From assembly GCF_006274605.1 (NCBI RefSeq), contig NZ_CP040846.1, positions 1,433,041 to 1,497,040 of the forward strand: DNA of 64,000 nucleotides, in the 5' to 3' direction. Source of the stretch: Thermococcus indicus (GTDB lineage: Archaea; Methanobacteriota_B; Thermococci; Thermococcales; Thermococcaceae). Both the position numbers and the translations under genes were made by a program. Of this stretch, positions 45,861 through 53,965 are shown piece after piece. The notes under the pieces were generated by a model. That model searched no databases. It had not been told where the DNA came from and saw only the letters and a program-made list of their open reading frames with translations. The number at the start of each line of letters is the position of its first letter. Position 1 is the first letter of the stretch.

Positions 45861-46247
45861 ATGGTGCATGGACCTGCGATGGTCTTTGGAATCGGCGCCG
45901 CGATGATACTGGGCTTTCTGCTGGCGCTGTTCATAGCGGCCCTGTTCCTGTGGATGGCTGCGAAGCTCATCGGCATCAAAAACGCCTCTATAGGGAAGGC
46001 GATGATCGCGATACTCGGTGGTGGAATACTGGCCGCCATCGTTGGCTCTCTGGTCGGAGCGGTTTTGGGACCCCTTGGCCCCATAGCGGCGTTCCTCACG
46101 AACCTGTGGGTCATCAAGGCGGTTTTTGACACCGGCTGGCTCAGGGCCTTCCTCGCGTGGATACTCTCGGCCGTGATAGCCGGCATCGTAATGGGAATCC
46201 TTGCGTTCTTGGGGATATTCACGATCGGCGCCCTCGCGGCGCTCTGA
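45861..46247 (+). CDS. Small glycine-rich membrane protein
   Basis: 128 residues with four hydrophobic helices rich in Gly, Ala and Ile (MILGFLLALFIAALFLWMAA; MIAILGGGILAAIVGSLVGA). The ATG at 45861 follows GGGGGTGAG. It is divergent from the DUF63 gene. No conserved polar residues that suggest an enzyme; unknown function. Confidence 0.7.
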   Translation: MVHGPAMVFGIGAAMILGFLLALFIAALFLWMAAKLIGIKNASIGKAMIAILGGGILAAIVGSLVGAVLGPLGPIAAFLTNLWVIKAVFDTGWLRAFLAWILSAVIAGIVMGILAFLGIFTIGALAAL

Positions 46248-46298
46248 GTTTCTCTTTTTGGGTAAGGTATAAATATCCCCAGCGCGCTAAGCTATGTG

Positions 46299-46934
46299 AT
46301 GCCTATGTTTTTCAAACCGGCCGAGCTCCAATCCAGGGAGGTGAAGCCCTTCGAGGGGTTCCCCTTCGGTCTCAGCGAGGGGAGCCTAGCGGGGGTAATC
46401 TCAACCGACGAGCTGGCCGAGACGGCTTTTCTATACCACCTCGTAGCGAACGCTCTTAAGGATGGCCCCGTTTACCATATAGGCCCAGGGGCATCGTTTT
46501 CGGTCAAGGTTCTGAAGCGCCTCGCGGAGGACGTTTCCAACCTCTACGCCGGCAACGTCTACTCGGTTGAGGAACTCCTCCAGGCTCTCAACGTCGTTGA
46601 TGATGGCTCCCTAGTGGTGGTTTCTTCGTTCCCTGTGCTCCTCAACCGCTCCGCCGAGAGCGTGGTTGAGGTCAGGAAGCTGGTTGACAGAAAGGGGCTC
46701 ATCCTGGTTCTGGGACACAGTACCATAGAGCTCAACGAGCTCGACCTTCCCGGCGAGTTTAGGCGCCTCTACGACCTGCCGGAGATATTCGAGGCGCTGG
46801 CCGTTCTGAGAACCAGCTCCTACCGCGGTCACTACAGGCTCAACATGACCGTCCTGAAAGCGCCCCCCGACTACGTCTCCGCAGTTGGGGACCACTCGAT
46901 ACCCATAGACTCCCTGATAAAACCCCTTCTCTAG
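46299..46934 (+). CDS. RecA/RadB-like fold protein without a Walker A loop
   Basis: 211 residues. The order of strands resembles RadB/KaiC-type ATPases: GSLAGVISTDELAET stands where a P-loop would be, VYHIGPGASFSVKVLKRLAED, GSLVVVSSFPVLLNRSAESV, RKGLILVLGHSTIELN and a late beta hairpin. There is no GxxxxGK(T/S), so it should not hydrolyse ATP at the usual site. The TATA-like GGTATAAATATC (46265-46276) is about 25 bases before the ATG at 46299, so it is probably leaderless. The fold match is a guess from pattern only. Confidence 0.6.
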   Translation: MPMFFKPAELQSREVKPFEGFPFGLSEGSLAGVISTDELAETAFLYHLVANALKDGPVYHIGPGASFSVKVLKRLAEDVSNLYAGNVYSVEELLQALNVVDDGSLVVVSSFPVLLNRSAESVVEVRKLVDRKGLILVLGHSTIELNELDLPGEFRRLYDLPEIFEALAVLRTSSYRGHYRLNMTVLKAPPDYVSAVGDHSIPIDSLIKPLL

Positions 46935-47692
46935 CCGTATATGCTCACGTGGCCGAGTCCCAGGCCGTAGCGGACGTAGAGCGCCAGTCCGAAGAGGATT
47001 AATATGATCGCGGTGGCCGCGTAGTCCCTGCCCTTCATCTCGATATCGTAGAGGAACGTTCTCTTTTTGCCCGCCCCGAGCGCCCTGCTCTCGAGTGCTA
47101 TGCTCAGCTCGTGGGCGGTTTTGAGGGAGGCAACGAGCAGGGGGATGAGAACTGCCGTCATCTTCTTTGCCCTCACCAGGAAATTCCCCTTCTCGACTTC
47201 CCAGCCGCGGCTCCTCTGGGCATCGGTTATGTTTCTGGACAGCACGTAGAGTGTCGGAATGTAGCGGAGGGCTATCGAGATCGTCAGACCAAACTCGTAG
47301 GGCATGCCCAGCCTCACGAAACCAAGTATTAGGTCGTGCTGGGTCGTCGTCATCAGCAGGAGGAACGTTATCAGCGCAAACGTGAGCAGCCTCATGGCGA
47401 AAGAAACACCGAAGAGCAGCCCCCTGAGCCTCGGCTCGTAGATGATGGGCCACACCACGAGGGTTATGATGACTATCGGCAGGAGGGGTTTGAGGAGCTT
47501 TATCTGCTCCCGTATCTCTACCCCGCCGAGAAGCCTTCCGACGAGCAGGAAAGCGAAGAACAGGGGTATCAGGATTTTGGGGTCGTTGTACAGCATAATC
47601 GCCGCTATCCCGGCGATGGTTCCGATTATCTTGACCCTGGGGTCGAGGGAGTGCAGGAGTGAGTCCTTCTCAGTGTAGAATGGGTAGATCAT
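46931..47692 (-). CDS. ecfT: Energy-coupling factor transmembrane subunit EcfT
   Basis: 253 residues with about five to six membrane helices and the EcfT coupling motif AHELSIALESRALGAG. EcfT links the ATPase dimer to the substrate-specific S component. The start codon overlaps the ecfA stop (ATGA), showing translational coupling. Its companion S component is presumably BioY, encoded divergently 1.6 kb away, so the system should import biotin. Confidence 0.92.
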   Translation of the reverse strand: MIYPFYTEKDSLLHSLDPRVKIIGTIAGIAAIMLYNDPKILIPLFFAFLLVGRLLGGVEIREQIKLLKPLLPIVIITLVVWPIIYEPRLRGLLFGVSFAMRLLTFALITFLLLMTTTQHDLILGFVRLGMPYEFGLTISIALRYIPTLYVLSRNITDAQRSRGWEVEKGNFLVRAKKMTAVLIPLLVASLKTAHELSIALESRALGAGKKRTFLYDIEMKGRDYAATAIILILFGLALYVRYGLGLGHVSIYG

Positions 47693-48480
47693 CTCGCATC
47701 ACCCGCCAGGGCATCGACCAGCTCACGAACACTTCTCACGAAGCCCACTCCCGCGCCCTCGCTTATCCTGAGAAGTTCGGGCTTCTCAAGTCCGAAATCA
47801 TGAAGCTCAAGCGAGAAGAACTCCTCCACGGGGCCATCGAAGACCTTTCTGCCGTCGTGCAGCAGGAGGACCCTCTCGGCCAGCTCCAGAACCAGGTCCA
47901 TATCGTGTGTTATGAGCAGTATCCCGTGCCCCTCGGAGCGGAGCTTCCTCACGGCATCGATGACACTTGAGGAACTCCTCGCGTCCAGCCCGGTCGTTGG
48001 TTCGTCCAGGATGAGGTACTTCGGCCTCATCGCCAGAACGCAGGCTATCGCCAGCCTCTGCTTCTCGCCGCCGCTCATTGAGTACGGTGTCCTCTCCCAG
48101 TACCCCTCCAGATTGACCGCCCTCAGCGCCCACCGAACCCTCTCTTCAACCTCCTCTTCACCCAGTCCGAGGTTCCGCGGCCCGAAGGCAACCTCGCGGA
48201 ACACGTTCTCCTCGAAGAACATGTGCTCGGGGTTCTGAAAGACGTAGCCCACCTTTGTGCTCAGCTCGGCGACGGTGTGTTCGCGCGTGTCCATGCCATC
48301 AACCGTCACCCTTCCCCGGGTGGGCTTCAGGAGGCCGTTGAGGTGCTTCGCAAGGGTGGTTTTTCCGCTCCCGTTGGGGCCAACTAACGCGACTATTTCC
48401 TCCCCCATCTCGAAGCTTACTCCCTTCAGAGCTTCCCTGCCATTCTCATAGACGTGCCAGACGTCTTCAGCCCTCAGCAT
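47689..48480 (-). CDS. ecfA: Energy-coupling factor ATPase EcfA (BioM/CbiO type)
   Basis: 263 residues. Walker A GPNGSGKTT, Q-loop FQNPEHMFFE, signature MSGGEKQRLAIACVLA, Walker B YLILDEPTTGLDARS. A single ATPase gene is present, so it probably works as a homodimer with EcfT. It overlaps birA by 14 bases upstream and ecfT by 4 bases downstream; the three genes are one operon. Confidence 0.94.
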   Translation of the reverse strand: MLRAEDVWHVYENGREALKGVSFEMGEEIVALVGPNGSGKTTLAKHLNGLLKPTRGRVTVDGMDTREHTVAELSTKVGYVFQNPEHMFFEENVFREVAFGPRNLGLGEEEVEERVRWALRAVNLEGYWERTPYSMSGGEKQRLAIACVLAMRPKYLILDEPTTGLDARSSSSVIDAVRKLRSEGHGILLITHDMDLVLELAERVLLLHDGRKVFDGPVEEFFSLELHDFGLEKPELLRISEGAGVGFVRSVRELVDALAGDAR

Positions 48481-49246
48481 CGCTTCCCACTTCCGTCCCG
48501 GGATTTAAAAAAGTTCCCAGCGAACTCATGAGTTCACCGAACAGAACCCTCGAAACCTCCAGGAGGGACGGTGCGTTCCCGAGTATCTCCGCAACCGAAA
48601 CTGCGCCCGCCGGCACGGGGTTGGAGACGTTGAGGCCCACTCCAATGACGGCGTACCTCACCCTGTCCAGCTCACCCGCGGCCTCCACCAGCACGCCGGC
48701 CGTTTTTCTCCCCTCCACATAGACCCCGCATTCCCGCCGCTCCGCTTCGATTCCATAGCGGGACAGTGTCCGAACAATCGCGTCGAGCGTCGGGGGCACC
48801 AGTTCGGACACATCCGCCAGCCTCATCTCCGGCCTGAGAATAACTGAGAAGTACAGTCCTCCCCTCCTGGATGCCCAGCGGCTCCCCCTGCGTCCCCTGC
48901 CCGATGTCTGCTCCCGGGCTATGACGAACGTCCATTCGGGCTCCCCCTCCTCCGCGAGCTTCCCTGCAACGTCCATGGTCGAAGGCGTTCTCAGGACGTA
49001 GTAGCTCCTCACGTTCAGCTCCCACGGGTACGGCTCTCCTGGCTCGGAGAGGAGCATATAGCCCTTCCTGGAGGAATCTATGGTATAGCCAAGGGCGGTC
49101 AGCTCTTTCACATGCTTCCATACGGCGACCCGGGACACCTCCAGCTCCGCAGCCATGGTGTCGCCGGATACCCTCTCACCCCTCCGGAGCATGCCAAGGA
49201 TGCCCCTCTTAACACGGCTGTCCCTGATGAGTCCCCTCACGGCCAT
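48467..49246 (-). CDS. birA: BirA-like biotin ligase/repressor with altered KWPND motif
   Basis: 259 residues. N-terminal winged helix (RVKRGILGMLRRGERVSGDTMAAELEVSRVAVWKHVKEL), then a biotin-protein ligase domain: GRGRRGSRW for biotinyl-AMP binding and GRKTAGVLVE with the conserved lysine. The motif KWPND, which precedes this in E. coli BirA, reads RRECG here. The ligase function may be weakened, leaving a biotin-sensing repressor. The ATG at 49246 is about 25 bases after the A/T-rich core of the palindrome at 49254-49282. Confidence 0.88.
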   Translation of the reverse strand: MAVRGLIRDSRVKRGILGMLRRGERVSGDTMAAELEVSRVAVWKHVKELTALGYTIDSSRKGYMLLSEPGEPYPWELNVRSYYVLRTPSTMDVAGKLAEEGEPEWTFVIAREQTSGRGRRGSRWASRRGGLYFSVILRPEMRLADVSELVPPTLDAIVRTLSRYGIEAERRECGVYVEGRKTAGVLVEAAGELDRVRYAVIGVGLNVSNPVPAGAVSVAEILGNAPSLLEVSRVLFGELMSSLGTFLNPGTEVGSDAEG

Positions 49247-49253
49247 CGATTTT

Positions 49254-49282
49254 CGTTAACTAAAATATTTTAAAGATTAACG
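49254..49282. promoter_or_regulatory. Probable BirA operator between birA and bioY
   Basis: Inverted repeat CGTTAA ... TTAACG, 29 bp from end to end, centred on an A/T-rich core AAAATATTTTAAA that likely serves as TATA box for both directions. GTTAAC-type half-sites are the known BirA signal in bacteria and archaea. Its place between a birA-ecf operon and bioY supports biotin-dependent repression of both. Confidence 0.8.
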
Positions 49283-49316
49283 TCTGCCTGCGGGTAACGG
49301 GAAGGAGGGTGGCAGG

Positions 49317-49835
49317 ATGGACAGTAGGAACGTGGCGTTTGCGGCGCTCTTTGCCGCCCTTACGGCGGTGGGTGCTCAAATAAGCATCCCTATAGGCCCG
49401 GTTCCGATAACGCTTCAGGTTCTGTTCGTTCTCCTCGGGGGACTCGTCCTCGGCGCCAGGCTCGGCTTTTTAAGCCAGCTCGTTTACGTGGCCATGGGTA
49501 CGGTGGGGATCCCCGTGTTTGCGGGCCTTCAGGGCGGCTTCGCCATCCTCTACGGGCCAACCGGGGGTTACATAGCTGCGTTTCCAATAGCGGCTTTTAT
49601 AGCAGGATACCTAACGGAAAAAACGGAGAAAAAAGCGGGCATGCTCGCGGGCTCCCTGGGCGGCATCGCGGTCATCTATCTCCTGGGCTGGCTCAGGCTC
49701 GCTTTCTTCATGAACGGGGACTTCGAGAATGCTTTCAGGCTTGGGGTGCTGCCCTTCATGCCGTTTGATGTCCTAAAGGCTGCCGTGGCCGTGAGTGTAG
49801 CACAGATGGTCAGAAAAATTGTGGAAACGGTGTGA
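49317..49835 (+). CDS. bioY: Biotin transporter S component BioY
   Basis: 172 residues, six membrane helices. Family text: ALTAVGAQISIPIGPVPITLQVLFVLLGGLVLG and VYVAMGTVGIPVFAGLQGGFAILYGPTGGYI. BioY binds biotin with high affinity and docks on the EcfT/EcfA module. GGAGGTGG precedes the ATG. Divergent from birA with the operator in between. No biotin synthesis genes are visible here, so scavenging seems likely. Confidence 0.95.
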   Translation: MDSRNVAFAALFAALTAVGAQISIPIGPVPITLQVLFVLLGGLVLGARLGFLSQLVYVAMGTVGIPVFAGLQGGFAILYGPTGGYIAAFPIAAFIAGYLTEKTEKKAGMLAGSLGGIAVIYLLGWLRLAFFMNGDFENAFRLGVLPFMPFDVLKAAVAVSVAQMVRKIVETV

Positions 49836-49842
49836 TGGCTGA

Positions 49843-50865
49843 TCAGGGCTCCGCCATCGCATCTTTCAGGGTTTTTACTGCCTGCTTCTGATGAAGCGCC
49901 GCTTCCCGCATATCAGGCAATATCTGGAGTTTCCTCAGGTTCCCAAGAACCGGTCCGTATCTACTTGCATTGGTGTAGTACTCCGCCGCGGTTGAATTGT
50001 AGCCCTGCGCCATCATGAGTGTCTCGTTGTCCAGCCCACCCTCAACGGCCTCGAGATAGAGTGCGTTGTATTTTTCAAGAAGGGCCGTGTAGCGGCGGTA
50101 GTAATAGAAGTTGAGCATCATAAAGCTCACTCTCCGGGAGCTTACGACGGGTGCCGGGGTTGAATAACCGAGGTTCAGGGTCACCATTTCCTTATAGAAA
50201 GCGACCCAGTCGGATCCCATTCTTGCAACGCTGTACTCAATGGTCAGACCCGTTACTAAGACCTTACCGCTCCCAAGGGGGTACAATACTGTGCTCGGCT
50301 TGGTGTTGTCGGGGGCCCCAGTGGGAGCCTGTACGGTTATTATCTCCGCATTAGCGGGCAGGCCGACGAAGTAGCCGTGGCTTGCGTAGCTGCTGGTGAG
50401 GGTTGTACCGTTGGCAAGTACATAATCGTGGCTTGAATAGCTCCTCCTTATCTCCACCCCACCGGGAAGCGGTGTGGTCCACAATCCGCCGCCCCATCCC
50501 CAGTTGGCAGCGTGTATCTCAAGGACATTTCCGGCCCGTACATATTCCTCAAGTTTGTCCATCTGAGACCCCATCTCATCGTAAAACTGCTGTCCCTGGT
50601 CACTGACAATGACGATCATATCGTATGCGCTTATAAGATCCTGGGATGTCCTGCTTTGAAGTTCAGTACTCGTCATAACGTCGTATGGTACCCCCATATC
50701 CGTGAGGGTGTCCTCGACAGCGGGCGTACCCCACGCATCAGAATTTTTCAAAATCAGTACGTTGTAATCCGTCAGCGGTTTGGCCGAGGCGGATGGCGGG
50801 CCAGCCATGGCCATTAAACTAAACAACACAAGCAGCGATAACGCTGCGCTTAAAATTTTTTTCAT
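49843..50865 (-). CDS. Secreted hypothetical protein, ThuA/GATase-like fold
   Basis: 340 residues. Signal peptide (ILSAALSLLVLFSLMAMAGPPSASA), then an alpha/beta domain (YNVLILKNSDAWGTPAVEDTLTDMGVPYDVMTSTELQSR; YDMIVIVSDQGQQFYDE; LEEYVRAGNVLEIHAANWGWGG), similar in layout to ThuA-like and DUF4350-like folds, followed by a helical C-terminal part. There is no CGP-CTERM tail. The role is unknown. TATA-like GACTTAAATA lies upstream near 50938-50947. Confidence 0.78.
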   Translation of the reverse strand: MKKILSAALSLLVLFSLMAMAGPPSASAKPLTDYNVLILKNSDAWGTPAVEDTLTDMGVPYDVMTSTELQSRTSQDLISAYDMIVIVSDQGQQFYDEMGSQMDKLEEYVRAGNVLEIHAANWGWGGGLWTTPLPGGVEIRRSYSSHDYVLANGTTLTSSYASHGYFVGLPANAEIITVQAPTGAPDNTKPSTVLYPLGSGKVLVTGLTIEYSVARMGSDWVAFYKEMVTLNLGYSTPAPVVSSRRVSFMMLNFYYYRRYTALLEKYNALYLEAVEGGLDNETLMMAQGYNSTAAEYYTNASRYGPVLGNLRKLQILPDMREAALHQKQAVKTLKDAMAEP

Positions 50866-50980
50866 AATAATCTCTCCCTTGGTCCGAACCGAGCAGAAGA
50901 ACTTTAAGGACTTCTACCCTTAATCTATTGTATGCTTTGCACTATTTAAGTCTTTTTACACAATTTTGGAAGATTTACAA

Positions 50981-51577
50981 TCAAATTTGTTTCAGTTCTC
51001 TAAGGGTCTCCGCCGCGAACCTGACGTCGAATGAGTTCCTCACCCTGAAAAAGCTCAGCGTCACCTTTGGGTTCCTCTTCGCCAGTTCCTCAATGGACAG
51101 AGGCTCGTAGTCGAGGAACTCCGTTATTCGGCTCAAACTCCTGTAACCCTCGGCCAGGGCCGCGTTTATCGCGTCTTCCAGGGCGTCGGGCTCGTAAACC
51201 GCGTGCGTAACCTCGGCCGTCCCATCCTTCCAGAGGGGTATCAGCGCCTCCGGCTCGTTCTCGTAGAAGAGCCCTGTCATGTAGTTCACGAGAAAGGGCA
51301 TTATCAGGGGCATGTTGCCCTCGGCCAAGAAGAACGGCTCCCCGGGGAGGGCTTTCAGGAGGGCCTCCATTTTGCTCTTCGCGGAAACGGGAAGGGGGTT
51401 CGAGACGTGTAGGGAATAGGTTTTGAGTTTGTCCCTCCTGACCACCGTGATGACCTCGTCTATCCTCTTGCTCGTGAGGAGCCTCATCTCCGTTAGTCTA
51501 ACGACGGGATCGTCCGCAACGGGGAGGGTGTAGTTCTCCCACCGCTTCTCCGGAAACGCCAAGATGTACGCCCTCAT
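50981..51577 (-). CDS. MobA-like nucleotidyltransferase-fold protein, motif-poor
   Basis: 198 residues. The layout is that of MobA-type NTP transferases: a central NMPLIMPFLVNYM corresponding to 'DMPlv.p.l', then EALIPLWKDGTAEVTHAVYEPDAL and a C-terminal FRVRNSFDVRFAAETL corresponding to 'N.NtpeDl'. The N-terminal GGxSxRMGxDK loop, needed to bind the nucleotide, is not present: the N-terminus reads AYILAFPEKRWENYTLP. So it may be a degenerate or regulatory member. Divergent from ppcA. Confidence 0.65.
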   Translation of the reverse strand: MRAYILAFPEKRWENYTLPVADDPVVRLTEMRLLTSKRIDEVITVVRRDKLKTYSLHVSNPLPVSAKSKMEALLKALPGEPFFLAEGNMPLIMPFLVNYMTGLFYENEPEALIPLWKDGTAEVTHAVYEPDALEDAINAALAEGYRSLSRITEFLDYEPLSIEELAKRNPKVTLSFFRVRNSFDVRFAAETLRELKQI

Positions 51578-51691
51578 GGGCCGAAGTAGGGCGGGTCGTT
51601 TAAAAACCTTTTTCCAGCTTTCTGTCATTTGTGCGAATTTCTCTCCAAAAATCTTAAATCCTGCCGGTTCTTTGCCACTTTGGTGGGATAA

Positions 51692-53116
51692 ATGATACCA
51701 AGAACTATGAGCACTCAGCATCCTGACAACGTATTTATTCCCTTTTTCACGGGCAGTCCGACGATGGGCGGTGAGGACGAAGTTACTGAGGCTTTCTACG
51801 CCTTCAGTGTGCTGGGGATAGACGAGCAGATGTGGGACTTCGAGGGCAAGGAGGTTGACGAGTTCGTCGTCAAGAAGTTATTTGAACGCTATGGCTATTT
51901 CTTCAAGCGCAAAAAGCTCGGGAAGGAACTCAGACTGACACCGCGCGTTCCCAACCCCAGCGTCGAAAAGGCTGAGGCAAAACTCCTCCTCGAGACCTTA
52001 GAAGCCATACCCCGCTCGGCGGACTACGCGAGGCTGTTCTACGGCGAGGAGCTTCCGCCGATATTCGAGGTCATCCTCCCGATGACGACATCTTCCCAGG
52101 AACTGAACAGGGTTTACGAGCTCTACAGGCACTACATAGCCGGAAAGCAGTACAAGCGGGTTCACGACATCAAGCTCCATGAGTGGATAGGGGAGTTCTA
52201 TCCCTCAGAGATAGGCGTCATTCCCCTCTTCGAGAGCAGAGAGGCCATATTGGGCGCGGCGGACATCGTGAGGGAGTACCTCCAAGGGAAAGAGGTCGAA
52301 GGTCAGCGCGTTTTCCTTGCCAGGAGCGACCCTGCGATGAACTACGGCCTCATAAGCGCGGTGCTCTACGACAAGCTGGCGCTCTTCGAACTTCAGGGGC
52401 TTGAGGAAGAGCTGGGGATTCCAATCTACCCGATAATAGGCGTCGGCGGCGCGCCGTTCAGGGGGCACTTCACGCCGGAGAACGTCGAGGGGGTTCTGGC
52501 AGAATATCCAAACGTCCAGACCTTCACAATTCAGAGCTCGTTCAAATACGACAGGACGCCGAAGGACGTCATAAAGGCCGTTGAGCGGATCGGGGAATCC
52601 AAAAGAGGAAAAGCTCAACCCGTTCCGGCAGAGGCGTTTGAAATCCTTAAGAAGTACGAGGCCAGATACTCGGAGGAGCTCAGGGCACTCGCCCCCTTCA
52701 TCAGGGAGGTCGCGAAGTTCGTCCCGTCGAGGAGGCGGAGGAAGCTCCACATTGGCCTCTTCGGCTACTCGCGCGAGGTGAACGGCTCGGCGTTACCAAG
52801 GGCGATAAAGTTCACGGCCTCTCTCTACTCCCTCGGAATCCCGCCGGAGCTCCTCGGCCTGAGTGCACTGAGCGAGAGGGAGCTCGAATTCCTCGGCGAC
52901 TATTACTTGGGCCTTTATCGGGACATCGAGTTCGCCTTCCGTTACTTCAACCCGGAGGCCGCCGAGAGGTTCCCGTTCCTTAAACCCCTCGCGGAAATGG
53001 CTGGGGACTACGAACTGGACGAGAGGCACCTCGAACTGACGACAAGGGTTTTAAGGGGCGAAATCGAGGAAACCCTGATAGTAGAGGCGGCCGGGATAAG
53101 AGGCTTCTTAGGGTGA
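51692..53116 (+). CDS. ppcA: Phosphoenolpyruvate carboxylase, archaeal type
   Basis: 474 residues, about half the size of the bacterial enzyme, as normal for archaeal PpcA. Adds bicarbonate to phosphoenolpyruvate to give oxaloacetate. Signature N-terminus MIPRTMSTQHPDN; later IFEVILPMTTSSQELNRV, VIPLFESREAIL, FLARSDPAMNYGL and GVGGAPFRGHF. TATA and start are close to the divergent MobA-like gene. A small membrane-protein gene overlaps its 3' end region. Confidence 0.96.
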   Translation: MIPRTMSTQHPDNVFIPFFTGSPTMGGEDEVTEAFYAFSVLGIDEQMWDFEGKEVDEFVVKKLFERYGYFFKRKKLGKELRLTPRVPNPSVEKAEAKLLLETLEAIPRSADYARLFYGEELPPIFEVILPMTTSSQELNRVYELYRHYIAGKQYKRVHDIKLHEWIGEFYPSEIGVIPLFESREAILGAADIVREYLQGKEVEGQRVFLARSDPAMNYGLISAVLYDKLALFELQGLEEELGIPIYPIIGVGGAPFRGHFTPENVEGVLAEYPNVQTFTIQSSFKYDRTPKDVIKAVERIGESKRGKAQPVPAEAFEILKKYEARYSEELRALAPFIREVAKFVPSRRRRKLHIGLFGYSREVNGSALPRAIKFTASLYSLGIPPELLGLSALSERELEFLGDYYLGLYRDIEFAFRYFNPEAAERFPFLKPLAEMAGDYELDERHLELTTRVLRGEIEETLIVEAAGIRGFLG

Positions 53117-53121
53117 TTGGC

Positions 53122-53442
53122 ATGTTGATGGAAATGGTCCTGGGCTTCCTCTTCACCGTGGCCTGGGCACTCTCCTACACCCTCGTCATCAGGCAGAGGA
53201 GCGCGGCAAGGGCACTGCTTGGTGTAACCCTGCTCTTCGGGGCAATGCTTCTCTTCAACCGCTACCGGTTCAATGGGAGCCTCTCGGGCTGGTTCATCGG
53301 CATCTCTGCCGGCTTCTTCGCTGGCCTCTGGCTCGTCCAGCACTACGGTCCAGAAGAACCGACAGAGGAATCCGCCGTGGCGGTATTCCTCATGGGGCCG
53401 GTCGTGATGGTTCTCCTCATGGTTCTTGTGCTCCTTCTCTGA
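53122..53442 (+). CDS. Small membrane protein downstream of ppcA
   Basis: 106 residues with about four hydrophobic helices ([73 protein letters not shown]). GGGTGATTGGC, which includes the ppcA stop codon, serves as ribosome site for the ATG at 53122. It probably shares the ppcA message. Family not recognised. Confidence 0.72.
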   Translation: MLMEMVLGFLFTVAWALSYTLVIRQRSAARALLGVTLLFGAMLLFNRYRFNGSLSGWFIGISAGFFAGLWLVQHYGPEEPTEESAVAVFLMGPVVMVLLMVLVLLL

Positions 53443-53503
53443 GCGAAATTTTTATATACCTAAGGTTACTAAAAACTCTCCAGAAAACCGAGGGGTGGTA
53501 GCC

Positions 53504-53965
53504 ATGGCCGAGATGATAATTCCCTATCCGCAGCTCCAGAAAATCCTCGAGAGAACCTGCGAGTTAGCGGTCATCAAGCCGAGGGCAGAGGAGATGATGG
53601 AGATAGTGGAGAAGAAGCTGAGCGACCTCTTTGAGGTGGCCTACGAGAACGCCAAGGCCGAGCGCTCGAGCACGATAAAGATGCGCCACATACCGATTAC
53701 CAAGGGCTTCAGGAACAGCCTCAACCTCTTCAGGGCCGTCATCGAGGACGAGAAGGTTCAGATTGAGCCCATCAGGAAGTACGTCCTCAAGAAGATACCC
53801 GGCGACATCCCGCTTGAGGAGGATGTCGTCAACGAGCTCCCCATCATCGCGGGAACCCTCTTCGTGCTCGTCGGAAGGGTCATCAAGGCCCTCCACCCGG
53901 AGATCAAGAACGTTTATCCGGAGCACATCGAGGAAGCTGGGAAGGTTCTGGACTATACGCTTTGA
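53504..53965 (+). CDS. DUF1931 histone-fold protein
   Basis: 153 residues. DUF1931 proteins contain two histone-like folds in one chain and occur in hyperthermophiles; the role is unknown, though some may bind DNA. The text [36 protein letters not shown] and the charged helices fit. TATA-like TTTTTATATACC at 53448-53459 lies about 45 bases before the ATG, and GGGGTGGTAGCC before it is the ribosome site. Confidence 0.85.
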   Translation: MAEMIIPYPQLQKILERTCELAVIKPRAEEMMEIVEKKLSDLFEVAYENAKAERSSTIKMRHIPITKGFRNSLNLFRAVIEDEKVQIEPIRKYVLKKIPGDIPLEEDVVNELPIIAGTLFVLVGRVIKALHPEIKNVYPEHIEEAGKVLDYTL

